Assembly (NCBI RefSeq): GCF_900113605.1
Contig: NZ_FOPY01000013.1
Location: forward strand, 1 to 64,000
DNA length: 64,000 bases
Reading direction: 5' to 3'
Source of the DNA: Modicisalibacter xianhensis
Lineage (GTDB): Bacteria > Pseudomonadota > Gammaproteobacteria > Pseudomonadales > Halomonadaceae
Every line of letters begins with the position of its first letter. Positions within the stretch are counted from its first letter, which is position 1. Of this stretch, positions 28,895 to 37,467 are shown one piece after another. The position numbers and the translations under genes were made by a program. The notes below the pieces were generated by a model, which saw nothing but the letters and a program-made list of their open reading frames with translations, did not search any database and was not told the origin of the DNA.

Positions 28895-29032
28895 TCAGGC
28901 CGTCTCGGCCGGGCCAACGGGCGCACCGCGACTAAACCAGTACCAATAGCCATAACCTGCCCAACGACACGCACGTACCGCACCCGGCAACTGCCGGAAA
29001 GCACTCGTGTGTGTAAGAGGCATGGCGCTCAT
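28895..29032 (-). CDS. Aromatic leader peptide 1 of aroG
   Basis: This is a 45-codon ORF on the minus strand starting MSAMPLTHTSAF, with GGAG 6 bases before its ATG. Codons 24-33 encode WAGYGYWYWF: three Trp, three Tyr and one Phe among ten codons, which are control codons for all three products of the DAHP synthase pathway. It stops just before the alternative RNA structures and the intrinsic terminator. This is the layout of a ribosome-mediated transcription attenuator, as in trp and phe operons. Two codons after the aromatic run lies segment A of the switch. Confidence 0.8.
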   Translation of the reverse strand: MSAMPLTHTSAFRQLPGAVRACRWAGYGYWYWFSRGAPVGPAETA

Positions 29033-29084
29033 GGTTGTCTCCGATATCGATGGGCTGCGACCTGTCACAAAGCAGCGTTCTTTC

Positions 29085-29112
29085 ATCCTACACGGAAGCT
29101 GCCGTTTGACAA
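29085..29112 (-). promoter_or_regulatory. Candidate promoter of the aroG leader transcript
   Basis: On the minus strand TTGTCA (29107-29112) and TAGGAT (29085-29090) are separated by 16 bases. The predicted start is about 45 bases before the first leader ORF. Confidence 0.45.
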
Positions 29113-29129
29113 CCCTGCCAGCGTCAACG

Positions 29130-29258
29130 TTACAGCCCGAAGTACTTGATCCAGATAATGGTTGCCGGCAGGCAGCTCATGCCGACCACCACGACCAGCC
29201 CCAAAAAGAGGGACATGAATCCGCTGGTATCCTTGAAATTGGGGTCGTACTCGGCCAT
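29130..29258 (-). CDS. 42-residue single-pass membrane protein
   Basis: This small ORF on the minus strand starts ATG 29258 with a strong GAGGAG 8 bases upstream and ends TAA at 29130. It begins MAEYDPNFKDTSGFMSLF, followed by one hydrophobic helix (LGLVVVVGMSCLPATIIWI) and the end KYFGL. It stands alone between folM and the aroG leader. The ribosome-binding site, acidic N-terminus and single helix with a Lys-Tyr end make it a credible small membrane protein. I do not recognise a family, and the function is unknown. Confidence 0.65.
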   Translation of the reverse strand: MAEYDPNFKDTSGFMSLFLGLVVVVGMSCLPATIIWIKYFGL

Positions 29259-29337
29259 GTCGTTGTCTCCTCACCTTGTTGTCGTCGTCGGGACAGATTG
29301 GCCTGCATTCTAGCGTGTTCCGCCAACGGCTGCAGTG

Positions 29338-30051
29338 TCAGCGCAGATGCCGCCCACCATCCACGGGCAGGGTGATGCCGGTCACGTAACGGTTGTCGAG
29401 CAGGTAGCGCAGGCTTTGGTAGATCACGCCCGGCCCGGGCACCATGGCCATTGCCGACTTGGCCCGAGCCTTGGCGGCGTAGGCCTCGTCATCGCCCTCG
29501 TTTAGCATGATCAGCGCCGGTGCGATGGCGTTGACCTGAATGTCTGGTGCGTACATGGCCGCGAACGACAGCGTAAGATTGTCCAGCCCCGCCTTGGTGG
29601 CCGCGTAGGCAGCGTGCTTTTTCGAACCTTTGCTGGCGACGTAGTCGGTCATGTGCACGATATCGCGCTGCGGCTCGCTGCAGGCATCCAGCAATTCACG
29701 ACAGTGCAGGTTGATCAAGTAAGGCGCCTGCATGTGGACCCGGAACAAGCGCTCGAAGTTGCTTCCAGCATCATCGCCGCTCGAATCCGGCGCCCAGTCG
29801 CTGGCATTGTGTACGATGGCACGCAGCGAACGTACCTGGGCCTTCAATCGGTCGATGAAGTCGAGAATGCCGGCTTCGCTGGAGAAATCCGCCGACAGCG
29901 TGCCAATCCCCTGCTGGCGAAGCGCATCGATTTCAGGACGCTCGCGGCGGTAGGTGACGATGACCTCATGCCCGTCGGCAACCAGCCGCTCGGCACAATG
30001 GCGCCCCAGACGCTGGGCGCCGCCGGTGATCAGAATTGGCGAGGCGCTCAT
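29338..30051 (-). CDS. folM: FolM-type dihydromonapterin reductase (short-chain dehydrogenase)
   Basis: E. coli FolM is an NADPH-dependent short-chain dehydrogenase that makes tetrahydromonapterin and has weak dihydrofolate reductase activity. The 237-residue protein has the cofactor motif ITGGAQRLG, the HNAS motif, the catalytic YxxxK in AAYAATKAGLDNLT, the FolM-like HMTDYVASKGSKKH and a C-terminus VDGGRHLR matching FolM. Its start overlaps the flavin reductase stop by four bases, so the two are translated together. Confidence 0.88.
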   Translation of the reverse strand: MSASPILITGGAQRLGRHCAERLVADGHEVIVTYRRERPEIDALRQQGIGTLSADFSSEAGILDFIDRLKAQVRSLRAIVHNASDWAPDSSGDDAGSNFERLFRVHMQAPYLINLHCRELLDACSEPQRDIVHMTDYVASKGSKKHAAYAATKAGLDNLTLSFAAMYAPDIQVNAIAPALIMLNEGDDEAYAAKARAKSAMAMVPGPGVIYQSLRYLLDNRYVTGITLPVDGGRHLR

Positions 30052-30848
30052 GATCCGTTCTCCGGCGTGGCATTATCGCCCTGTGTTCTAGCATCGCCGG
30101 ATTCTGGAATCAGTGGGTCACGTGGTGCATAGGCAAACACGTCAGAGTGTACCCGGGTCGCATCGAGCCCGAGCGGCGCTAAAGTATCGATACAGGCGTA
30201 GACCATGCCCGGCGACCCAGAAAGGTAGACGTCATAGCCGGAGACATCCGTGAGCGTGGCGGCCAGCGCCTCGTCGATACGCCCCAGGTGGACGTGTATG
30301 CGAGGCCCGGCGAACGTGCCACCCAGCGGAGTTTCCGAGACGGCATGGAAGGCGAAGTTGGGGTGCGTTTCGGCCCACTGGCGGGCGAGGCTTTCCAAAT
30401 AGAAGTCGCGCCGCTCGCGCACCGCCCACCAGAACGAGACCGGATGGTCGTGATTGGCCGCGAAGGCCGCCTCGAGCAGGGCTTTCATCTGGGCGAAGCC
30501 GGTGCCGGCGGCCACCATCAGTAACGGTCGGCCACTCGTCTCGTCCAGTACACACTCGCCACTGGGCATGCGCAGGGTCAGGCGCTGCGACTGCTGGATC
30601 ATTTCGCGCAGGCGCTGCGAATTGGAGCGCTCCGGCCAGTGCTGGATATGCAATTCGATGGTGCCATCGCCGCGATGGGCATTGGCAATGGAGAACGGCA
30701 CCCAGGTTTCATCGTCGAGCAACAGCTCGAGATACTGACCGGGAGCATGGGCAACCGCCTCGCTGCGGCCTTCCAGCTGCACGCGAAAGACGTCGGGCGT
30801 CAGGTCCTCTACCGAGATCACCTGGCAGGTCAGGGTCCTAGGCGTCAT
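30048..30848 (-). CDS. fre: NAD(P)H-flavin reductase (Fre-like)
   Basis: The 266-residue protein belongs to the ferredoxin-NADP reductase-like flavin reductases. It has the flavin-binding WVPFSIAN motif around residues 50-57, the pyridine nucleotide motif VAAGTGFAQMKALLEA around 112-127 and a C-terminal SGSPGMVYACID. A ~25-residue acidic tail follows the domain. It starts 33 bases after the ubiD stop. Fre-type enzymes supply reduced FMN, and UbiD needs prenylated FMN made from reduced FMN, so the pairing is functionally sensible. Substrate preference is inferred. Confidence 0.87.
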   Translation of the reverse strand: MTPRTLTCQVISVEDLTPDVFRVQLEGRSEAVAHAPGQYLELLLDDETWVPFSIANAHRGDGTIELHIQHWPERSNSQRLREMIQQSQRLTLRMPSGECVLDETSGRPLLMVAAGTGFAQMKALLEAAFAANHDHPVSFWWAVRERRDFYLESLARQWAETHPNFAFHAVSETPLGGTFAGPRIHVHLGRIDEALAATLTDVSGYDVYLSGSPGMVYACIDTLAPLGLDATRVHSDVFAYAPRDPLIPESGDARTQGDNATPENGS

Positions 30849-30881
30849 GCTTTCCTCAAATGGCTTGGTCAGGGGGGAGCA

Positions 30882-32369
30882 TCAGCGATGCAGCACCGCA
30901 GGCAGCGGAATACCCAGCTCATCCCAGCGGTCATCGACACGGGCCTTGATCCCGCTATCCATGACGATGGGCGTTCCCCATTCGCGCTCGGTCTCGCCGG
31001 GCCACTTGGTGGTGGCATCGAGGCCCATCTTCGAGCCCAACCCCGCCACCGGTGATGCGAAGTCGAGATAGTCGATGGGGGTATTTTCCACCATTACCGT
31101 ATCACGTGCCGGGTCCATGCGCGTGGTGATGGCCCAGATCACATCCTCCCACTGACGGGCGTCGACATCGTCATCGAGCACGATCACGAACTTGGTATAC
31201 ATGAACTGACGCAGGAAGCTCCATACGCCCATCATCACCCGCTTGGCATGCCCGGGATACTGCTTCTTCATGGTCACCACCGCCATGCGGTAGGAACACC
31301 CCTCAGGCGGCAGGTAGAAATCGACGATCTCGGGAAACTGCTTACGCAGAATCGGCACGAAGACCTCGTTGAGTGCCAGGCCCAGGATCGCCGGCTCGTC
31401 CGGGGGACGACCGGTATAGGTCGAATGGTAGATGGGGTCGCGGCGATGCGTGATGCGCTCAACGGTAAAGACCGGGAAGGTCTCGACCTCGTTGTAATAG
31501 CCGGTGTGGTCGCCGTAGGGGCCTTCCGGGGCAGTATCGTCGGGATAGATGAAGCCTTCCAGTACAATCTCGCTGGACGCCGGCACCTCGAGGTCGGCAT
31601 GCCCGCATTTGACCAGTTCTGTGCGCGAGCCTCGCAGCAGCCCGGCGAAGGCGTACTCGGAGAGCGTGTCGGGCACCGGTGTCACTGCGCCGAGAATGGT
31701 TGCCGGGTCGGCACCCAGCGCCACGGCCACCGGGAAAGGCTCACCGGGGTGGGCCTGCTGCCACTCCTGGAAATCCAGCGCTCCGCCTCGGTGCGACAAC
31801 CAGCGCATGATCAGGCGATTCCTGCCAAGCTTCTGCTGCCGGTAGATGCCCAGGTTCTGGCGCGTCTTGTGCGGGCCCTTGGTGACCACCAGCGCCCAGG
31901 TCACCAGCGGTGCCACGTCGCCCGGCCAGCAGTGCTGGATGGGAATGCGATCGAGATCGACCGCATCGCCTTCGAGTACGACCTCCTGCACCGGCGCCTT
32001 GCGCAGCGTCTTGGGGCCCATGCTCATCACCTGTCGGAACACCGGCAGCTTGTCGATGGCATCGCGGAACCCCTTGGGCGGCTCCGGCTCCTTGAGAAAG
32101 GCCAAGAGCTCGCCTACCTCGCGTAAGGCCTCCACCGAGTCCTGCCCCATGCCAAGCGCCACGCGGCGGGGAGTGCCGAACAGGTTACCCAGCACCGGCA
32201 TGCTGTGCCCCTTGACGTTCTCGAACAGCAGTGCCGGACCACCGGCCCGCAGCGTCCGGTCGCAGATCTCGGTCATTTCCAGGTAAGGGTCCACCTCGGC
32301 ACGTACCCTCACGAGTTCGCCGGACTCCTCAAGCGCCGCAATGAACTCACGCAAGTCCTTGTACTTCAT
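30882..32369 (-). CDS. ubiD: UbiD, 3-octaprenyl-4-hydroxybenzoate decarboxylase
   Basis: UbiD decarboxylates the ubiquinone precursor using prenylated FMN. The 495-residue protein begins [20 protein letters not shown] and has the family segments RHPDD-equivalent [40 protein letters not shown] and the catalytic-region [12 protein letters not shown]. Length matches E. coli UbiD (497). GGGGAGAAGGG stands upstream of the ATG, just after a stable hairpin at 32397-32424. Confidence 0.96.
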   Translation of the reverse strand: MKYKDLREFIAALEESGELVRVRAEVDPYLEMTEICDRTLRAGGPALLFENVKGHSMPVLGNLFGTPRRVALGMGQDSVEALREVGELLAFLKEPEPPKGFRDAIDKLPVFRQVMSMGPKTLRKAPVQEVVLEGDAVDLDRIPIQHCWPGDVAPLVTWALVVTKGPHKTRQNLGIYRQQKLGRNRLIMRWLSHRGGALDFQEWQQAHPGEPFPVAVALGADPATILGAVTPVPDTLSEYAFAGLLRGSRTELVKCGHADLEVPASSEIVLEGFIYPDDTAPEGPYGDHTGYYNEVETFPVFTVERITHRRDPIYHSTYTGRPPDEPAILGLALNEVFVPILRKQFPEIVDFYLPPEGCSYRMAVVTMKKQYPGHAKRVMMGVWSFLRQFMYTKFVIVLDDDVDARQWEDVIWAITTRMDPARDTVMVENTPIDYLDFASPVAGLGSKMGLDATTKWPGETEREWGTPIVMDSGIKARVDDRWDELGIPLPAVLHR

Positions 32370-32396
32370 GCGCTAAACCCTTCTCCCCAACGACAG

Positions 32397-32424
32397 AAGG
32401 GGCAGCATATCATGCCGCCCCTTT
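32397..32424. terminator. Hairpin between rho and ubiD
   Basis: Stem AAGGGGC with GCCCCTT is extended, across a single mismatch, by GCAT / ATGC around an ATC loop. It lies 171 bases after the rho stop and 28 bases before ubiD. It may end rho transcription or shape the ubiD leader; the T tract is poor on both strands. Confidence 0.45.
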
Positions 32425-32454
32425 GCAGTGCCGCTTCCGACGCTCCGTGCAGAA

Positions 32455-32590
32455 GAAAGCATCGAGAACCATTACGAGCGAACACAGGTCGTGTCCGGCC
32501 GGAGCACAGGAACCGGAGCATACACGGAGTATGTGAGGATTCCGCGCACCGCCCGGGTGCGAGATGTGGAGTGCAGTAGGTTATTCGATG
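32455..32590. repeat. Candidate dispersed intergenic repeat between rho and ubiD
   Basis: This non-coding stretch holds short hairpins, CATAC-ACGGA-GTATG (32519-32533) and GCACC-GCCCG-GGTGC (32546-32560). Its wording (CCGGAGCATACACGGAGTAT, then GTGAGGATTCCG) resembles the family of extragenic repeats seen in several gammaproteobacteria. No second copy occurs in this window, so repeat status is a guess from style alone. Confidence 0.3.
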
Positions 32591-32594
32591 TTTT

Positions 32595-33854
32595 CTAGCG
32601 GCGCTTCATGGCCTCGAAAAACTCAATATTGGTCTTCGTATCTTTCAGACGATCGATCAGGAATTCCGTCGCCGCCACGTCATCCATCGGATTGAGCAGC
32701 TTGCGCAGGATCCACATGCGCTGCATTTCGTCCTCGGAGGCAATGAGGTCCTCGCGACGGGTCCCGGAGCGGCGGATGTTGAGCGCCGGATAGACACGCT
32801 TCTCGGCCAGCTTGCGGTCGAGATGAGCTTCCATGTTACCGGTGCCCTTGAACTCCTCGAAGATGACCTCGTCCATCTTGGAACCGGTGTCGACCAGCGC
32901 AGTGGCGAGGATGGTCAGGCTACCGCCCTCCTCGATGTTGCGCGCCGCGCCGAAGAAGCGCTTGGGCTTTTCCAGGGCATGGGCATCGACGCCCCCGGTG
33001 AGCACCTTGCCGGAGGACGGCACCACGGTGTTGTAGGCACGAGCCAGGCGAGTGATCGAGTCGAGCAGGATCACCACGTCCTTCTTGTGCTCGACCAGGC
33101 GCTTGGCCTTCTCGATGACCATCTCGGCAACCTGCACGTGACGTGCCGGCGGCTCGTCGAAGGTCGAGGCCACCACCTCGCCGCGCACGGTGCGCGACAT
33201 CTCGGTCACTTCTTCCGGGCGCTCGTCGATCAGCAGCACGATCAAGTGGCACTCGGGATTGTTGCGCGTGATCGAGGTGGCAATGTTCTGCAGCATCAGC
33301 GTCTTGCCGGCCTTGGGCGGCGAGACGATCAGGCCACGCTGGCCCTTGCCGATGGGGGCGGTAAGATCGATGACGCGGGCGGTGAGATCCTCGGTGGAGC
33401 CGTTGCCCAGCTCCATGACCAGGCGTTCCTGAGGAAACAGCGGGGTGAGGTTCTCGAAGAGGATCTTGTGCTTGGCGTTTTCGGGCTTGTCGAAGTTGAT
33501 CTGGTTGACCTTCAACAGCGCGAAGTAGCGTTCGCCTTCCTTGGGCGGACGAATCTTGCCGGAGATCGAATCGCCCTTGCGTAAGTTGAAGCGGCGAATC
33601 TGGGAAGGCGATACGTAGATATCGTCCGGGCCGGCAAGATAGGAACTGTCGGCGCTGCGCAGGAAGCCGAAGCCATCCTGGAGGATCTCCAGCACGCCAT
33701 CGCCGTAGATGTCTTCGCCACTCTTGGCATGTTTCTTGAGGATGGCGAAGATGATGTCCTGCTTGCGGGAACGTGCCAGGTTATCGATCCCCATTTCCTG
33801 GGCGATTTCCAGCAGTTCCGGCACGGATTTTTGCTTGAGTTCGGTAAGATTCAT
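32595..33854 (-). CDS. rho: Transcription termination factor Rho
   Basis: Rho is the hexameric RNA helicase that ends untranslated transcripts. The 419-residue protein begins [20 protein letters not shown]. It has the RNA-binding cold-shock-like domain ([15 protein letters not shown]), Walker A SPPKAGKT around residues 175-184, Walker [17 protein letters not shown], and ends [10 protein letters not shown]. Length equals E. coli Rho (419). It has a long upstream region, as expected of an autoregulated gene. Confidence 0.98.
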   Translation of the reverse strand: MNLTELKQKSVPELLEIAQEMGIDNLARSRKQDIIFAILKKHAKSGEDIYGDGVLEILQDGFGFLRSADSSYLAGPDDIYVSPSQIRRFNLRKGDSISGKIRPPKEGERYFALLKVNQINFDKPENAKHKILFENLTPLFPQERLVMELGNGSTEDLTARVIDLTAPIGKGQRGLIVSPPKAGKTLMLQNIATSITRNNPECHLIVLLIDERPEEVTEMSRTVRGEVVASTFDEPPARHVQVAEMVIEKAKRLVEHKKDVVILLDSITRLARAYNTVVPSSGKVLTGGVDAHALEKPKRFFGAARNIEEGGSLTILATALVDTGSKMDEVIFEEFKGTGNMEAHLDRKLAEKRVYPALNIRRSGTRREDLIASEDEMQRMWILRKLLNPMDDVAATEFLIDRLKDTKTNIEFFEAMKRR

Positions 33855-34226
33855 CGGTTTGTCAGAAATTGCTCTTGTCAGCGTGGCAGCGTGAGCTGAT
33901 ATAGGACAGGAGGCGGTGACGATGCGCCGCGCGGTGCGTTCAGGGCCCTGGGATTTCCTCTCGCCGAAGATAGCCGTTGGACGACGACTCCCATGGGGAG
34001 GTCAGAAGCGTATCGGAATCGAGGGAGGCGCTGTTCCTTGTCGCCTGACATTCACTGTAGAAGTGAAACAGCGGGCTTACTGACGGCTTGGAATCTGACC
34101 GCGTGGCGGCCCGGAAAGCATTTTTGGAACAGGCGAACGTCTGGATGGTAGTTAAGCCGGGCGACAAACGCAAGTCCCCCGTACCTCATGGCAGGCCATG
34201 CCCCGCTCCGGCTGTGCCTGTCACAG
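33855..34226. other. Rho leader and intergenic region
   Basis: These 372 bases lie between the thioredoxin stop and the rho start on the minus strand. They should hold the rho promoter and its 5' leader, the site of autogenous attenuation in E. coli. I see no intrinsic terminator and no reliable gene. A small hairpin CATGGC-AG-GCCATG (34187-34200) lies 27 bases after the thioredoxin stop. A possible 77-codon frame (33940-34173) lacks a ribosome-binding site and looks non-coding. Confidence 0.5.
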
Positions 34227-34553
34227 TCACAGGGCGGCATCGATGAACGCGTCCAACTGATCGTCATCCAGCGCCCCGACCCGGGTTGCCTCGAGATCGC
34301 CGTCCACGAACAGCACCAGAGTCGGCAGGCCGCGAATGCCGTACTTCTGCGCCGAAGCGGGGTACTGGTCGGCATCGACCAGGTAGCAGCCCAACTGGGC
34401 GGAGTGGCGACTGGCTAGCCTGTCGAGACGCGACGCCAGCGTCTGACAGGGCTGACACCACTGCGCCATGAACACGACCAGCGCCATGCCCGGCTGGGCC
34501 AGCAGATCTTCCATTCCCTCGTCCGTCAGCCACTCCATGGACGTATCGGCCAT
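34227..34553 (-). CDS. Thioredoxin-like protein with a WCQPC active site
   Basis: The 108-residue protein starts MADTSMEWLTDEGMEDLLAQ behind AAGGAG. It has the full thioredoxin fold pattern: active site W32-C33-Q34-P35-C36 where canonical thioredoxin has WCGPC, the DAD segment (LVDADQYPASAQKYGI), the cis-proline in RGLPTLVLF and the C-terminal helix. A thioredoxin gene next to rho is standard in gammaproteobacteria, so this may be TrxA. The Gly-to-Gln change and the divergent core (VVFMAQ) are unusual, and it may be a specialised paralogue. A candidate promoter TTGTCA-17-TCCAAT overlaps the divergent ppx upstream region. Confidence 0.85.
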   Translation of the reverse strand: MADTSMEWLTDEGMEDLLAQPGMALVVFMAQWCQPCQTLASRLDRLASRHSAQLGCYLVDADQYPASAQKYGIRGLPTLVLFVDGDLEATRVGALDDDQLDAFIDAAL

Positions 34554-34659
34554 CGTTTGCTCCTTCGCAGTTACCGTTCCCATTGGACGCTGCCAGAACG
34601 CGATTGACAAGCATCCGGACGCCCGACAACCTTAACGCAGAACAGCATAGGAATTGCGC

Positions 34660-36186
34660 ATGAGCGGGACGCCTGCGGAAACACGGACTCCTCGCCGCCT
34701 GGCGGCCATCGATCTGGGGTCGAACAGCTTCCACCTGTTGGTAGCCAACTATCACGAAGAGCAGTTGCAGGTCGTCGCCAAGCTGGGCGAAAAAGTGCAA
34801 CTGGCTGCCGGCCTCGATGAGGATGACAATCTCGGCGAGGATGCCATCCAGCGTGCGCTCGACTGCCTGGCCCGGTTCGCTCCGTTCATCGCAGACGTGC
34901 CATCGCGCAACCTGCGTGTCGTGGGCACCAATGCACTGCGTAATGCCGTCAACAGCGAGGCGCTGATCCATCGCGCCGAAGCGCTGCTCGGCCATGAGAT
35001 AGAAATCATTGCCGGGCGAGAGGAAGCCCGTCTGATCTATCTGGGGGCCGCCCATGCCCTGGCCGACGTGCATGGCAAGCGCCTGATCGTCGACATCGGC
35101 GGTGGATCCACCGAGTTCATCATTGGCGAGCATTTCGAGCCACTGGCCTTGGAAAGCCTGCACATGGGCTGCGTAGCCTATACCAGCCGCTTCTTCGCTG
35201 AGGGCGAGATTACCGAGAAACGCTTCCGTCAGGCCGAACTGGCTGCGCTATCGGAACTGGCCAATATTCGCCGGCCCTACCTCGAACTGGGCTGGACCGA
35301 CCCGGTCGGCTCCAGCGGCACCATCAAGGCCGTGGCTGCTGTGCTTGCCGCCACTGGCGACAGTCCGGATGGGCTGATCCACCGCGAAGGCCTGATGAAG
35401 CTACGCAAGCAGCTGATCAAGACCAGGCGACTCGACAAGGTCGCCATGGAGGGGCTCAAGGCCGATCGCGCCCGGGTCTTTCCAGCCGGCGTAGCTATCC
35501 TGAGCGCCATCTTCGAGGCATTCGACCTGACCTACATGCGCTACTCCGACGGTGCCCTGCGTGAAGGCGTGCTCTACGACCTAGCCGGCCGCAACACGCC
35601 CGAGGACTCCCGCCTGCAGACACTGGGCGCCCTGCAGCGCCGCTATGGCGTCGAAACCCGCCAGGCCGATAACGTGGCGGCCAGTGCCCGCCGTGCCTTC
35701 GACCAGGTGCGAGACGCCTGGAAACTCGACGACGAGCAGAAACAGTTCCTCGGCTGGGCTGCCCAGATCCATGAAATGGGCCAAGCCGTCTCGCACAGCC
35801 AGTTCCACCGCCACGGCGCCTATCTTCTGGAACATTCCGATCTGCCGGGGTTCTCTCGTCCAGAACAGCGTTGCCTGGCATTCCTGGTTCGGGCTCATCG
35901 GCGCAAGTTTCCCGTCAAGGAACTCGAGGCACTGCCTGAGTCGCTGCGCGAGCGCTACGCCCGGCTGGCACGCCTGCTGCGCGTGGCGGTGATCCTGAAT
36001 CACTCGCGCCCCGAGCAGCCTGTCGTTGATTTTACCCTGACCGCCGAGGGCGAAGCGCTGCGACTCGCCCTGCCCGATCCGCTCGCCGAGCAGGCCCTGC
36101 TGGTCAACGACCTGCAGCAGGAGATGGCCCTGCAGCAGGCGGCAGGATTCAACTTCGAACTCGAGTCGGCCCCGGTCGACGCCTGA
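34660..36186 (+). CDS. ppx: Exopolyphosphatase (Ppx/GppA family)
   Basis: It hydrolyses terminal phosphates from polyphosphate, or pppGpp in the GppA subfamily. ATG 34660 has AGGAA 6 bases upstream and gives 508 residues. The ASKHA fold motifs are clear: LAAIDLGSNSFHLLVANYHE, the catalytic-region AGREEARLIYLGAAHAL, and VDIGGGSTEFIIGE. A C-terminal HD-like helical domain includes GWAAQIHEMGQAVSHSQFHR. It is divergent from the thioredoxin gene, and its stop directly abuts that of tilS. Confidence 0.93.
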   Translation: MSGTPAETRTPRRLAAIDLGSNSFHLLVANYHEEQLQVVAKLGEKVQLAAGLDEDDNLGEDAIQRALDCLARFAPFIADVPSRNLRVVGTNALRNAVNSEALIHRAEALLGHEIEIIAGREEARLIYLGAAHALADVHGKRLIVDIGGGSTEFIIGEHFEPLALESLHMGCVAYTSRFFAEGEITEKRFRQAELAALSELANIRRPYLELGWTDPVGSSGTIKAVAAVLAATGDSPDGLIHREGLMKLRKQLIKTRRLDKVAMEGLKADRARVFPAGVAILSAIFEAFDLTYMRYSDGALREGVLYDLAGRNTPEDSRLQTLGALQRRYGVETRQADNVAASARRAFDQVRDAWKLDDEQKQFLGWAAQIHEMGQAVSHSQFHRHGAYLLEHSDLPGFSRPEQRCLAFLVRAHRRKFPVKELEALPESLRERYARLARLLRVAVILNHSRPEQPVVDFTLTAEGEALRLALPDPLAEQALLVNDLQQEMALQQAAGFNFELESAPVDA

Positions 36187-37467
36187 TCAGGCGTAGGTCA
36201 TTTTCCAACCTTCGGCCACGGCGACCCCCAGCACGGCGACCAACGTGTCGCCGTGCCAGGCCAGGAGTTGGCGGTCGCGCCGCCACGGCGGAATGTTGGC
36301 TTCCTGGAGCAGGCGCTTGACATCGCGTCGGCCACGCCCGGCAATACGCAATGTTTCCCCGCCCCGTCGCCAGGTCAGCCGCAATCGACAGGCTCGACCC
36401 TCGTGCGAAGCGAGATTCACGTCGACGATCCCTGCCGGAGTGCTTAACCCTGCATGGCCGTTCCACTCGGCTTGCCAGTCCTCCGGCACCGGTACCTGCG
36501 GTGCCTGCAGGTAGAGCATGCCGCGCCAGCGCCGTGCCTCCCCGCCCGGCCACGCGACGACAACACCGGCATCCCTACGGGCATCGAGTTGAGCAAGTAG
36601 CGCGGCCAGACGGCTTGCCGGCGGCGTAGGCAGGGCCAGTCGCTGGCAGGCATGGCGGATCAGCAGCCGCTGGCGCGCTGGAGAGAGAGATATGACATGC
36701 ACCAGCGCCAGACAACCGGCATCGCCTCCTGCCGCCTCGAGATCCAGCGCCGCCAGTTCATCGAGCAGGGTATCGGCTTCGCCGGCCAGGACGGCACTGC
36801 GTGCCAGGGACGAAGACGCCCCGGGCCAACGCGCGGCAAGACGAGGCAGAATATCGCATCGCAGATAATTGCGGTCGATGGTCACGTCCCGGTTACTCGG
36901 GTCATCCACCCAATCGAGACGTAGCGCCTGTGCCTCGCGCTCCAGTTCGCTGCGGGTATAAGGGAGGAGCGGACGCACCAGGCGTCGCCCCTGCCAGTCG
37001 CGCTGTGCCGGCATGCCGGCCAGGCCGCGAATTCCGCTACCACGCAGCGCTGCCAGCAGCAGGGTCTCGGCCTGATCGTCGGCGTGCTGCGCCAGCCACA
37101 GCGTTTCACCGGCACCGACCCGTTGCGCAAAGGCTGCGTAGCGGGCCTCGCGTGCTGCGGCCTCCAGCCCCTGCCCCCGGCTTTCGACCCGTACGCGCTC
37201 GATGTACAACGGCACGCCCAAGCGGCTGCACAGCACACCACAATGGCGCTCGAAATCGCCTGCTGCCGTTTGCAGGCCGTGGTTCACGTGAAGGGCGTAG
37301 ATCGGGTGGGGATAGCGACGCGACGCCTGTACGGCAAGCGTCAGCAGCAGGCAGGAATCAAGACCGCCCGACAGGGCAATCCAGACAGGACGCCCCGGCG
37401 GAACAGTCGCCAGGGCGTTATCAATCACAGCTGGGAGCGACATGCTCGGCTTATGCTGGAGCTCCAT
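36187..37467 (-). CDS. tilS: tRNA(Ile)-lysidine synthetase
   Basis: TilS attaches lysine to C34 of tRNA-Ile so that it reads AUA. The 426-residue protein has the PP-loop SGGLDS (residues 33-38 from ATG 37467), the HVNHGL motif and [14 protein letters not shown]. The C-terminal TilS domains end [11 protein letters not shown] 37467 overlaps accA by 17 bases; ATG 37443, ten bases before the window-minus end of accA, is an alternative eight codons in. The stop abuts the ppx stop with no spacer. Confidence 0.94.
   Translation of the reverse strand: MELQHKPSMSLPAVIDNALATVPPGRPVWIALSGGLDSCLLLTLAVQASRRYPHPIYALHVNHGLQTAAGDFERHCGVLCSRLGVPLYIERVRVESRGQGLEAAAREARYAAFAQRVGAGETLWLAQHADDQAETLLLAALRGSGIRGLAGMPAQRDWQGRRLVRPLLPYTRSELEREAQALRLDWVDDPSNRDVTIDRNYLRCDILPRLAARWPGASSSLARSAVLAGEADTLLDELAALDLEAAGGDAGCLALVHVISLSPARQRLLIRHACQRLALPTPPASRLAALLAQLDARRDAGVVVAWPGGEARRWRGMLYLQAPQVPVPEDWQAEWNGHAGLSTPAGIVDVNLASHEGRACRLRLTWRRGGETLRIAGRGRRDVKRLLQEANIPPWRRDRQLLAWHGDTLVAVLGVAVAEGWKMTYA

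Noticed and set aside
28638-28949. Plus-strand frames across the aroG leader
   Set aside because: No ribosome-binding site or family; they are antisense to the leader ORFs and the terminator.
29083-29274. A 63-codon frame overlapping the small membrane protein
   Set aside because: It lacks a ribosome-binding site and uses a different frame; the 42-codon ORF has the better start and a hydrophobic helix.
33940-34173. A 77-codon frame upstream of rho
   Set aside because: No ribosome-binding site, Ser-rich and without a recognisable pattern; probably part of the rho leader region.
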